Assembly: GCA_021154785.1 (NCBI GenBank) | Contig: JAJKHX010000315.1 | Location: forward strand, 1-38,090 | Reading direction: 5' to 3' | Length of the DNA stretch: 38,090 nucleotides | From: Nocardiopsis sp. | GTDB taxonomy: Bacteria > Actinomycetota > Actinomycetes > Streptosporangiales > Streptosporangiaceae | In this document: positions 27,279 through 34,212 of the stretch, in pieces | Layout of the letters: each line of letters starts with the position of its first letter | Position numbering within the stretch: position 1 is the stretch's first letter | Notes under the pieces: model-generated | The model's database searches: none | Seen by the model: the letters and a program-made list of their open reading frames with translations, nothing else | What the model was told of the DNA's origin: nothing | Position numbers and translations under genes: made by a program

Positions 27279-28640
27279 GTGGATAGGCAGGAAGAATTCG
27301 TGCTGCGCACGCTCGAGGAGCGTGACATCCGGTTCGTCAGGTTGTGGTTCACCGACGTCCTCGGCACGCTGAAGTCGATCGCGGTGGCACCCGCCGAGCT
27401 CGAGGGCGCCTTCGCCGATGGCATCGGCTTCGACGGCTCGGCCATCGAGGGGTTCGCGCGGGTCTACGAGGCCGACATGATCCTGCGCCCGGACCCCGGC
27501 ACGTTCCAGCTGCTGCCGTGGCGCGGCGAGTACCCCGGGGTCGCCCGGATGTTCTGCGACATCCTGCTGCCCGACGGGTCGCCCTCCTACGCCGACCCGC
27601 GCTGGGTGCTGAAGCGCAACCTGGCCCGTGCCTCCGAGCTCGGCTTCACCTTCTATGCCCATCCGGAGATCGAGTTCTTCCTGCTGCGGGAGCGGCCCGA
27701 GGCCGGCGGCCGGCCGGTGCCGATCGATACCGGCGGCTACTATGACCACACCCCGCACAGCATCGCGCACGACTTCCGCCGCACGGCGATCACGATGCTG
27801 GAGTCGATGGGCATCTCGGTGGAGTACAGCCACCACGAAGGCGCGCCCGGGCAGCAGGAGATCGACCTGCGCTACGCCGACGCGCTGACCACCGCCGACA
27901 ACATCATGTCGTTCCGGCTGGTGATGAAGGAGGTGGCGATCGAGCAGGGCGTCTACGCGACGTTCATGCCGAAGCCGTTCACCGATCACCCCGGCTCGGG
28001 CATGCACTCCCACGTGTCGCTGTTCGAGGGCGACAAGAACGCGTTCTACGAGGCCGGGGCGGAGTTCCAGCTGTCCAAGACGGGCCGGGCGTTCATCGCC
28101 GGCCTGCTGCGGCACGCGCCCGAGATCACCGCTGTCTGCAACCAGTGGGTGAACTCCTACAAGCGGCTGTGGGGCGCGGCCGAGCGGACCGCCGGCGCGG
28201 GCGGCGAGGCCCCCGCGTATGTGTGCTGGGGCCACAACAACCGCTCGGCCCTGATCCGGGTGCCGATGTACAAGCCGCAGAAGGGCAACGCGACCCGGGT
28301 CGAGTTCCGCTCGCTGGACGCCGCCTGCAATCCGTACCTGGCGTTCGCGGTGATCCTGGCGGCCGGGCTCAAGGGAATCGAAGGGGACTACGAGCTGCCG
28401 CCCGGCGCCGAGGACGACGTGTGGGCGCTGACCTCCGCCGAGCGCCGCGCGCTCGGCATCCACCCGCTGCCGCAGGACCTGGACCAGGCCATCAAGGTGA
28501 TGCAGGACAGCGAGCTGGTCGCCGAGACGCTGGGGGAGCACGTCTTCGACTTCTTCCTGCGGAACAAGCGCGAGGAGTGGCAGGAGTACCGCCGCCAGGT
28601 CACCGAGTACGAGCTGGGCCGCTACCTGCCGATGCTCTGA
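27279..28640 (+). CDS. glnA: Type I glutamine synthetase, GlnA2-like
   Basis: The 453-residue enzyme of the GSI family joins glutamate and ammonia (or, in some GlnA paralogues, other amines) with ATP. The N-terminal VRLWFTDVLGTLKSIAV and GFDGSAIEGFARVYEADM, the metal-site strands HPEIEFFLL and HHEGAPGQQEIDLRY, the catalytic GSGMHSHVSLFEGDKNAF, NSYKRLWG and KGNATRVEFRSLDAACNPYL are all present. The length and lack of the conserved adenylylation loop (here GDYELPPGAED) fit the GSI-alpha/GlnA2 group rather than the main GlnA. The GTG at 27279 matches the conserved MDRQxEFVLRT start; another GTG lies nine bases earlier. Confidence 0.93.
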   Translation: MDRQEEFVLRTLEERDIRFVRLWFTDVLGTLKSIAVAPAELEGAFADGIGFDGSAIEGFARVYEADMILRPDPGTFQLLPWRGEYPGVARMFCDILLPDGSPSYADPRWVLKRNLARASELGFTFYAHPEIEFFLLRERPEAGGRPVPIDTGGYYDHTPHSIAHDFRRTAITMLESMGISVEYSHHEGAPGQQEIDLRYADALTTADNIMSFRLVMKEVAIEQGVYATFMPKPFTDHPGSGMHSHVSLFEGDKNAFYEAGAEFQLSKTGRAFIAGLLRHAPEITAVCNQWVNSYKRLWGAAERTAGAGGEAPAYVCWGHNNRSALIRVPMYKPQKGNATRVEFRSLDAACNPYLAFAVILAAGLKGIEGDYELPPGAEDDVWALTSAERRALGIHPLPQDLDQAIKVMQDSELVAETLGEHVFDFFLRNKREEWQEYRRQVTEYELGRYLPML

Positions 28641-28656
28641 CCGCCGGCAAGGTTAG

Positions 28657-29427
28657 CTAGGCCGACGCGGAGATCTTGATGGCGCCGACGTCGGTGGTCG
28701 CGGTGATCACGTGGTCCGACGAGGAACTCTGCCGTACGCCGACGTCCGCGTGACCGACCCGGGCGTCCGCCGAGACCTTGTATGAGTCCTGGCCGGGAAC
28801 GTGGAGGATGATGGCGCCGACGTGGGCGACGGCCGCGATCGTACCTGGCGCGGCGGTGAAGGACGCCGTGATCCCGCCGCCGTCAGTGGTCAGGCTGACC
28901 GAGGCGCCGGACAGGCCGGTGGCGTTGATGAGGCCGACCTTGGCCTTGGCCGTCACGTTCCCGGCAAGGTCGGCGAGCCTGACCGCCCCGGCGTCGGCCT
29001 GCGCCTGGACGGCGACATCGCGTGGTACCTGGAGCGCGTACGCGACGGCGCACACGAGCTGAGACGGGCACGTGTAGGTGACGGTGAGCGTCTTGCCGCT
29101 GAGGGTGCGGGTGGTGACCGGCGGCGTCTTGGAGTAGGTGGCCTGCTGCGTGACCGAGACCGAAGCCCCGCCGCCGCCCGTGACCGTGATATTGCCGACG
29201 TGGCTGATCACCACCACCGTGCTGACAGGCGAGGTGATCCGGTAGCTGGTGGCCGACCGGTGCGTGCCGGGGACGGAAAGCCCCGGGCTCGGGCTCGTCG
29301 TCGTGACCTGCGCTGGCGCCGGGGAAGGTGGGCTCGCGCTGCCACCGGACTGGCAGCCGGTCAGGACCAGCCCGCCCAGGGCTACCCCGCCGAGTACGCC
29401 TGCCGCTGCCCGCCGTATCCGGTGCAT
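28657..29427 (-). CDS. DUF4097-like surface lipoprotein
   Basis: The 256-residue exported protein has a lipoprotein signal peptide with lipobox LVLTGC, lipid anchored at Cys25, followed by a Ser/Pro/Thr-rich stalk. The rest is a run of short beta-strands with the pattern VVVISHVGNITVTGGGGASV, VQAQADAGAVRLADLAGNV, AKAKVGLINATGLSG and ADARVGHADVGVRQSSSS: the repeated V-G-x-I/A-x-V of the DUF4097 beta-helix fold. Binding partner and role are unknown. It is convergent with the glutamine synthetase gene (16 bases apart) and precedes the S9 peptidase stop in the opposite reading order on the same strand, with a 53-bp gap. Confidence 0.8.
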   Translation of the reverse strand: MHRIRRAAAGVLGGVALGGLVLTGCQSGGSASPPSPAPAQVTTTSPSPGLSVPGTHRSATSYRITSPVSTVVVISHVGNITVTGGGGASVSVTQQATYSKTPPVTTRTLSGKTLTVTYTCPSQLVCAVAYALQVPRDVAVQAQADAGAVRLADLAGNVTAKAKVGLINATGLSGASVSLTTDGGGITASFTAAPGTIAAVAHVGAIILHVPGQDSYKVSADARVGHADVGVRQSSSSDHVITATTDVGAIKISASA

Positions 29428-29480
29428 GCTCCTGTCTTACCCGGCCCGCACCGGATACTCCCGTCCGCACCCGCCCCGGA

Positions 29481-31325
29481 TTACTCCTCGAAGCGCCCTC
29501 CGAGGTACCGGGCCAGGAAGCGCTCGGCGGCCGCGTAGAACTTCAGCCGGTTGGCCGGCTTGGCGAAGCCATGGCCCTCGTCGGGGAACAGCATGTACTC
29601 GTAATCGATCCCGGCGTCCTTGAGCGCCGCGACGATCTGCTCCGACTCGGCCTGCTTGACCCGCGGGTCGTTGGCGCCCTGCGCGATCAGCAGCGGGATG
29701 CGGATATCACGAGCCCGCGACAGCGGGGACCGGGACCACAGGAACTCCTTGTCGGTCTCCGGGTTGCCGACCCGCCGGTACAGCTGCGCCGCCATCGGCT
29801 TCCAGTACGGCGGGATCGTGTCGAGCAGCGTCTGCAGGTTCGACGGGCCGACGATGTCCACCGCGCAGCGGAACACATCCGGGGTGAAGGCCGCGCCTAC
29901 CAGGGCCGCGTAGCCGCCATAGGAGCCGCCGTAGATGGCGACCTTGTCCTGGTCGGCCCAGCCCTGGTCCACGGTGTACTGGACCGCGTCCAGCAGGTCG
30001 TCGTGCATCTTGGCGCCCCACTCGCGGTCGCCGGCCGACACGAACGACTTGCCGTAACCGGTCGAGCCGCGGTAGTTCACCTGCACGCACAGGTACCCGC
30101 GGTTGGCCAGCCACTGCGCCTCGGGGTCCCAGCCCCAGACGTCACGGGCCTGCGGCCCGCCGTGCACGTTGAGCACGGTGGGCAGCCCGGACCGCCCGCC
30201 GTCGGGCGGGAAGGTGACGTACCCGTGCACGGTCAGCCCGTCGCGCGCCTTGAACGAGAACGGCTCCATGTGGGCCAGCCCGTAGCCGGACAGTTCCGGG
30301 CGGCTGGAGAACAGGTGGCGGCCGGTGCGGGTGGCCCGGTCGAAGGCGTAGTACTGGATCGGGCCGGCGTCGTCCATGAACGCGATCAGCCAGGTGGAGT
30401 CGGCCTCGTCGCGGCCGATCGGCTGCGGGTCGCCGTGGTGGAGCGCCTCGATGGCCTCCCAGTCCGCCCGTACCGCCGGGTCGAGCACGTGGTACTCGGT
30501 GCGGTCCTTGAGCACCTCGACGATCTGCGGTTCCCGGGTGTCCGGATGCAGCGTCGCGCCCGCGACGTCCGCCTCGGGGTCCTCCAGGAGCACCTGGGCG
30601 TCGCCGGAGGCGAGGTCGATCTTGACCAGCCGGCCGGTGTCGGTGCCGGCCGAGCTGATCGCCAGCAGGGAGTTCCCGTCGCCCGTGAACGCCAGCACGT
30701 CGCTGGCCGGGGCGTCGTCGGCCGTGATGGTCAGCAGCGTCCGCCATTCCGCGTCGGCGCTGTCGCGGACCAGCAGGTCGAACCCGCCGTCGGGCAGCGG
30801 CGCGATCGCGCCGCGGACCACCAGGTCCTCATCCGCCAGCCAGCCGGCGTATCCGGGGTTCTCGATCAGCTTGTCCAGCTCGCCGGTGGTCAGGTCCAGC
30901 TTGAAGACGTCGTGCAGCTGCGGGTTCTCCCGGTTCATGGCCACCAGCACCTCATTGCGGTGGCTCTTGCGGGTGGCGATGATGCGCGCCTGGATGTCCT
31001 CGAATGGCGTCAGGTCGCGCCGGGCCATCGTGCCCATGTCGACGTCGTACAGCCGCCAGTTCTCATCGCCGCCGGTGTCCTGCACGTAGAGCAGGTGCTG
31101 GCCGTCCCGGGCCCAGGTGAAGGACCGGATGCCCCGGTCGGTGTCGTCGGTGACGACCTTCGCGGCGTCCCAGTCGACGCCGGCGGCCGTGACGGGTGCG
31201 ACCCAGACGTTCAGCACCCCGTCGCGCGGGGCGATCCAGGCTAGCTGGCTGCCGTCAGGAGAGATATGCGGGCTGACCCGTTCGGGGTTGCCGAAGAGCA
31301 CTTCACGGGGAATCAGTTCGACCAT
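29481..31325 (-). CDS. S9 family peptidase (prolyl oligopeptidase/acylaminoacyl peptidase type)
   Basis: The 614-residue cytosolic serine peptidase has an N-terminal beta-propeller (about 10-340; SPHISPDGSQLAWIAPRDGV, IRSFTWARDGQHLLYVQDT) and a C-terminal alpha/beta hydrolase. The triad is Ser468 (YGGSYGGYAALVGA), Asp in LLIAQGANDPRVKQAESEQI and His in LFPDEGHGFAKPANRLKFY. HGGPQARDVWGWDPEAQWLA supplies the oxyanion hole. There is no clear ribosome site before the ATG at 31325. The orphan copy of the aldehyde dehydrogenase 3' end stops only 35 bases upstream on the same strand, so this gene probably once followed that dehydrogenase in an operon. Confidence 0.93.
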   Translation of the reverse strand: MVELIPREVLFGNPERVSPHISPDGSQLAWIAPRDGVLNVWVAPVTAAGVDWDAAKVVTDDTDRGIRSFTWARDGQHLLYVQDTGGDENWRLYDVDMGTMARRDLTPFEDIQARIIATRKSHRNEVLVAMNRENPQLHDVFKLDLTTGELDKLIENPGYAGWLADEDLVVRGAIAPLPDGGFDLLVRDSADAEWRTLLTITADDAPASDVLAFTGDGNSLLAISSAGTDTGRLVKIDLASGDAQVLLEDPEADVAGATLHPDTREPQIVEVLKDRTEYHVLDPAVRADWEAIEALHHGDPQPIGRDEADSTWLIAFMDDAGPIQYYAFDRATRTGRHLFSSRPELSGYGLAHMEPFSFKARDGLTVHGYVTFPPDGGRSGLPTVLNVHGGPQARDVWGWDPEAQWLANRGYLCVQVNYRGSTGYGKSFVSAGDREWGAKMHDDLLDAVQYTVDQGWADQDKVAIYGGSYGGYAALVGAAFTPDVFRCAVDIVGPSNLQTLLDTIPPYWKPMAAQLYRRVGNPETDKEFLWSRSPLSRARDIRIPLLIAQGANDPRVKQAESEQIVAALKDAGIDYEYMLFPDEGHGFAKPANRLKFYAAAERFLARYLGGRFEE

Positions 31326-31361
31326 GGACCATGCCTATCACACGGTCCAGAGTGCCAGCCT

Positions 31362-31456
31362 TACCCGGAGAACCAGTGCGTGGGACCGGGGCTGGTGTTG
31401 TGGTAAATGTGCTTCTTCTCCTGATATTCATCCAGGCCGGAGGGGCCGAGCTCGCG
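31362..31456 (-). repeat. Left direct repeat: orphan copy of the aldehyde dehydrogenase C-terminus
   Basis: On the minus strand it encodes REL followed by GPSGLDEYQEKKHIYHNTSP and GPTHWFSG, the same 31 residues as the intact gene, and stops with TAA (31361-31363) where the intact gene has TAG. The three base differences from the right copy are all synonymous. Homology ends at the CGCGAGCTC that encodes Arg-Glu-Leu. Confidence 0.85.
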
Positions 31457-31581
31457 CCGACCTGCGCCGACGCCTCTGGTGGCCGTCTAGCTGCGGGTTT
31501 TACCGTTGACTGCGTTGGCGGGCGTTGGCTGTTGGATGCTGTTTGACGGCCCGGCGACGGCCCGGCTCGGGGTCGGTCACG

Positions 31582-31853
31582 GTGACCGCCAGCCCATACG
31601 ACGAGCCCCTGTCCGCCCTGCGCGAGCGGGTCGAGAACCTAGCTACTTGGCTAGCCATCTGGGAGCACCGCGCCGAGCCCGACGCCGCGCCCGTCGCTGC
31701 GCCAGTGACGCCGTGGACGCGGCAGACGCCGCGCTGGGCGAGCTGTACCGCATCCGCGCTCAGCTCGTGAGCGAGATCCGCGATGCCGACGACGCCACGG
31801 CGGCCAGGGTTGACGCGCTGCTGAACCGCAGCCGGGAAGAGGGTGAGGCATGA
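31582..31853 (+). pseudogene. Small helical protein gene, frameshifted
   Basis: From the GTG at 31582 the frame reads VTASPYDEPLSALRERVENL and ATWLAIWEHRAEPDAA, then leaves the natural frame. A second frame continues with RRCASDAVDAADAALGELYR, IRAQLVSEIRDADDATAARV and DALLNRSREEGEA to the TGA at 31853. Joined near 31685-31700 by a one-base shift, the two halves make one plausible helical protein of about 90 residues. Its stop overlaps the next start (ATGA). I recall similar small proteins in actinomycete integrative elements but cannot verify this here. A sequencing error or programmed shift could also explain it. Confidence 0.55.
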
Positions 31854-32040
31854 CGGACAGCCAGGGCGAGCGCGGCCTGTGGGCCGCAGCAGGCGAGCCG
31901 GGGAACTCCGCGATGTGCGGTGCCCGGTACGAGGCCGGCCACCTGGTCCGCCGCGACCGGATGCGGGCGGCCGGGTCTGTATCGCCTGCGGCCGGGAGCC
32001 GGGCGAGGCGGGCATCCTGGACCAGCTCGACGGCCGGTGA
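31850..32040 (+). pseudogene. Small zinc-ribbon-like protein gene, frameshifted
   Basis: The ATG at 31850 overlaps the previous stop. The first frame reads MTDSQGERGLWAAAGEPGNS, then AMCGARYEAGHLVRRDRM; a second frame continues with GGRVCIACGREPGEAGILDQ and LDGR to the TGA at 32040. A one-base shift near 31960-31972 joins them into about 62 residues with two Cys-x-x-Cys pairs (CGAR is preceded by M, so the first pair is incomplete: only one Cys is seen in AMCG; the second is CIAC). The conserved look of both halves across a frame change marks it as broken or mis-read. Confidence 0.5.
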
Positions 32041-32270
32041 GGCAGTACCCCGCGTTTGCCGGCCGCGCCCGGTACCCTCTACGCCGGGGACACGCATTAT
32101 CACAACTGATTACTAGCCACGCGGCAGGCTATCCACCGTCACGCTATGCGGTAGCCCGCTTACGACGTTGCAGCCGCCTGGCACGGCGAGGTCTCATGTG
32201 CGGGTGCTGGCTGGCCCGGCTCCACGGCGCATAGGCTGGCTAATAGGTGACGACACGACCCGAGGTGACG
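32041..32270 (+). promoter_or_regulatory. Upstream region of the element's regulator gene
   Basis: These 230 bases contain no credible gene. TAGGCT at 32232-32237 would suit a -10 box for either a very short leader to the ATG at 32271 or a leaderless message from the GTG at 32247. No clear -35 box is seen. Confidence 0.3.
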
Positions 32271-33512
32271 ATGCTCGATGACCTCGCCGGGAAGCGAACC
32301 GGCGAGCGAATCCAGATCCTGCGCGAGCGCAGGGGGCTGTCCCGGCCGGTGCTGGCCGGGCTGGTCGGCATGTCCGCCTCGTGGCTGAAGGGGATCGAGC
32401 GCGGGACCAGGCTGCCGCCGCGCCTGCCGCTGCTGGTCAAGCTGGCCGAGGCGCTGGCCGTGGGCGACGTGGCCGTGCTGGCCGGGACCGACATGGACCT
32501 GGGCGGCGCGGCGTCGGTGCCGGTGTCCTCGTTCGCCCGCATCCCGCATGACGCGGTGCCCGCCATCCGCGAGGCCATCCGCGACCCGCTGCTGACCGTC
32601 CCGGCCACCTTGATCGACGTGGCCGCGCTCGCGGCCAGGGCGGCGGACGCCTGGCTGCTGTGGCACCAGTCCGCCGAGCACCGCACCGACGTAGGCCGCA
32701 TCCTGCCCCGGCTGGTCACCGATGCCCGCATCGCGGCGCGCACTGCCGAGGGCTCCGACCGCCGGGCCGCCAGCGCGGTGCTGGCCGACGTGTACGCCCT
32801 AGTCCAGCACGAGGTGGTCTGGGCGAGCGAGGCCGAGCTGACCTGGACGGCGGCCGACCGGGCGATGACCGCCGCGCAGGACGCCGACACGCCAGAGGCG
32901 CTGGCCGGGGCGGCGTGGACGCTGGGCATGGTGCAGCGGGGGGCCGGTGACACCGACGCCGCGCTGACCCTCGCGCAGGAGGCCGCCGGGCTGCTCCAAC
33001 CGCGCCTGGAGGACGCCGATGACGAGACACGCGGGCTGTACGGCGCGCTCCAGCTCCACGCCGCGACCACGGCGGCCAGGGCTGGCCGCGAGGGGGACGC
33101 CTGGCGTCACTGGGACGCGGCCAGCGTCACGGCCGAGCGGCTGCCCGACGGCTACTACCACCCGTGGACCATGTTCGGCGCGGCCAACGTGAAGCTGCAC
33201 GCGGTGTCGATCTCGGCGGACCTGTCCCGGTCGGCCGAGGCGCGCAACCGGGCCGAGGAGATCGACCCCGAGGAGATCCCCAGCCGGGAGCGACGCGCAC
33301 GGCTTGGGGTGGAGATCGCGCGGTCCTATCACCAGCGCCGCGACTACCCGGCCATGCTGCACTGGCTGGAGACGGCCTATGCGACCTCGGCCGATTCGGT
33401 GCGTTACTCCCCGACGGCGCGGCAGATGACCGCTGACGCGGTGGATCACGGCGGCCCGCTGATCAGCCGCAGGGCGCGCTCGCTGGCCGGGAGCATCGGC
33501 CTGCCCCTCTAG
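32271..33512 (+). CDS. XRE-type helix-turn-helix regulator with helical-repeat C-terminal domain
   Basis: The 413-residue protein starts MLDDLAGKRTGERIQILRER and has an XRE-type helix-turn-helix at about 10-65 (GLSRPVLAGLVGMSASWLKG, IERGTRLPPRLPLLVKLAEA). The rest is alpha-helical with TPR-like pairs (AASAVLADVYALVQHEVVWA, DTPEALAGAAWTLGMVQRGA, HAATTAARAGREGDAWRHWD, VEIARSYHQRRDYPAMLHWL), ending SRRARSLAGSIGLPL. This layout is common among actinomycete regulators that may sense peptides or small ligands. The ATG at 32271 has GAGGTGACG before it; a GTG at 32247 is an alternative. It is the only large intact gene in the element, and should be its master regulator. Ligand and targets are unknown. 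Confidence 0.85.
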   Translation: MLDDLAGKRTGERIQILRERRGLSRPVLAGLVGMSASWLKGIERGTRLPPRLPLLVKLAEALAVGDVAVLAGTDMDLGGAASVPVSSFARIPHDAVPAIREAIRDPLLTVPATLIDVAALAARAADAWLLWHQSAEHRTDVGRILPRLVTDARIAARTAEGSDRRAASAVLADVYALVQHEVVWASEAELTWTAADRAMTAAQDADTPEALAGAAWTLGMVQRGAGDTDAALTLAQEAAGLLQPRLEDADDETRGLYGALQLHAATTAARAGREGDAWRHWDAASVTAERLPDGYYHPWTMFGAANVKLHAVSISADLSRSAEARNRAEEIDPEEIPSRERRARLGVEIARSYHQRRDYPAMLHWLETAYATSADSVRYSPTARQMTADAVDHGGPLISRRARSLAGSIGLPL

Positions 33513-33626
33513 CCAGGGGGCGCACCCTGCACCCCGCCGGGCTGGTCCGCACTGCGGGCCGGTTGGTCGCCCGGTGTCTTCATATCGTCGCCGCTGACGA
33601 CAAGATCACGGCAGGAGACGATCGCC

Positions 33627-33851
33627 ATGGGCAGGGCCGCCGCAGCCAGCGGGCAGAGCGATCCGTTCGCGGTAGACGAGGAAGCCGCGCTGGCCGAGCT
33701 GGAGCGCACGTGGGCAGACGGCGGCTACCACGCCTTCAGCGCCGGGGGCGGCCTGTGGTACGCGGTCAGTAGCGCGGGCGAGGTGCTGACCGGGGACACG
33801 CCCGACGCGCTGGACCGGGCTATCCGGGCGCACTGGGCGGCGTGGCAGTGA
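33627..33851 (+). CDS. Small acidic hypothetical protein
   Basis: The 74-residue protein begins at an ATG with AGGAG nine bases upstream and reads DPFAVDEEAALAELERTWAD, then GGYHAFSAGGGLWYAVSSAG and DTPDALDRAIRAHWAAW. The pattern, a short helix, a small sheet with W-Y and a closing helix, recalls small proteins found next to XRE regulators in actinomycete mobile elements (from memory). It has no membrane segment. Its stop overlaps the start of the next small frame (GTGA). Confidence 0.65.
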   Translation: MGRAAAASGQSDPFAVDEEAALAELERTWADGGYHAFSAGGGLWYAVSSAGEVLTGDTPDALDRAIRAHWAAWQ

Positions 33852-34022
33852 CGCCCGGCCGCGACCATGATGTCAGTGAGATGACCGCTTGAGCGCGCCC
33901 GGCGCGACCTGCGAGTGAGCCTGGCCCTGGCCATGCCCGGCTCCCCTATGCGGGAACCCATCCTCGCGCAGATGAGCGCGATCGATGCCGCCCTGGCCGC
34001 ACGCACCGACGGCAGCTCATGA
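33848..34022 (+). pseudogene. Small helical protein gene, frameshifted
   Basis: The GTG at 33848 overlaps the previous stop. The first frame reads VTPGRDHDVSEMTA and stops at 33892; a second frame, open from 33885, reads LERARRDLRVSLALAMPGSP and MREPILAQMSAIDAALAART to the TGA at 34022. A one-base shift near 33885-33890 would give a single protein of about 58 residues with an amphipathic helix and a MREPILAQMSAID motif. The second half could alternatively be translated alone from the GTG at 33915 (35 residues). Confidence 0.5.
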
Positions 34023-34114
34023 TCTACCTGTGTAGCTGCGGCTTCGCCACGGATGACCGAGATTGGTTCGACGGGCACCTGTTCACGCATCCAGGCCACC
34101 AGACGCGACCGTAG
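34019..34114 (+). CDS. Tiny Cys/His protein, possible zinc-binding peptide
   Basis: This 31-residue frame overlaps the previous stop by four bases (ATGA). It reads MIYLCSCGFATDDRDWFDGH, then LFTHPGHQTRP. Cys5, Cys7, His20, His24 and His27 give a C-x-C then H-x3-H-x2-H arrangement that could hold one zinc ion. The tight overlap and residue pattern argue that it is real despite its size. Function unknown; it is the last recognisable gene of the element. Confidence 0.5.
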   Translation: MIYLCSCGFATDDRDWFDGHLFTHPGHQTRP

Positions 34115-34212
34115 CCCCGCAGCGCGACTCCCACGCCACCATGAGCGCCGACGACCACGAGCAGCGATGAGCGCGCAGGCCCGTCAGATAGCACATATCC
34201 GCAGGTCAGCGG

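Noticed and set aside
26175-28541. 788-codon minus-strand frame opposite the methyltransferase and glutamine synthetase
   Set aside because: It spans two recognised genes and an intergenic gap and has shadow composition.
29328-31244. 638-codon plus-strand frame opposite the S9 peptidase
   Set aside because: The peptidase on the other strand has an intact catalytic triad; this frame has no family features.
31514-31535. Three GTTGG motifs (31514, 31524, 31531) near the left end of the element, considered as arm-type integrase sites or iterons
   Set aside because: The units are only five bases long and irregularly spaced, and nothing comparable appears at the right end.
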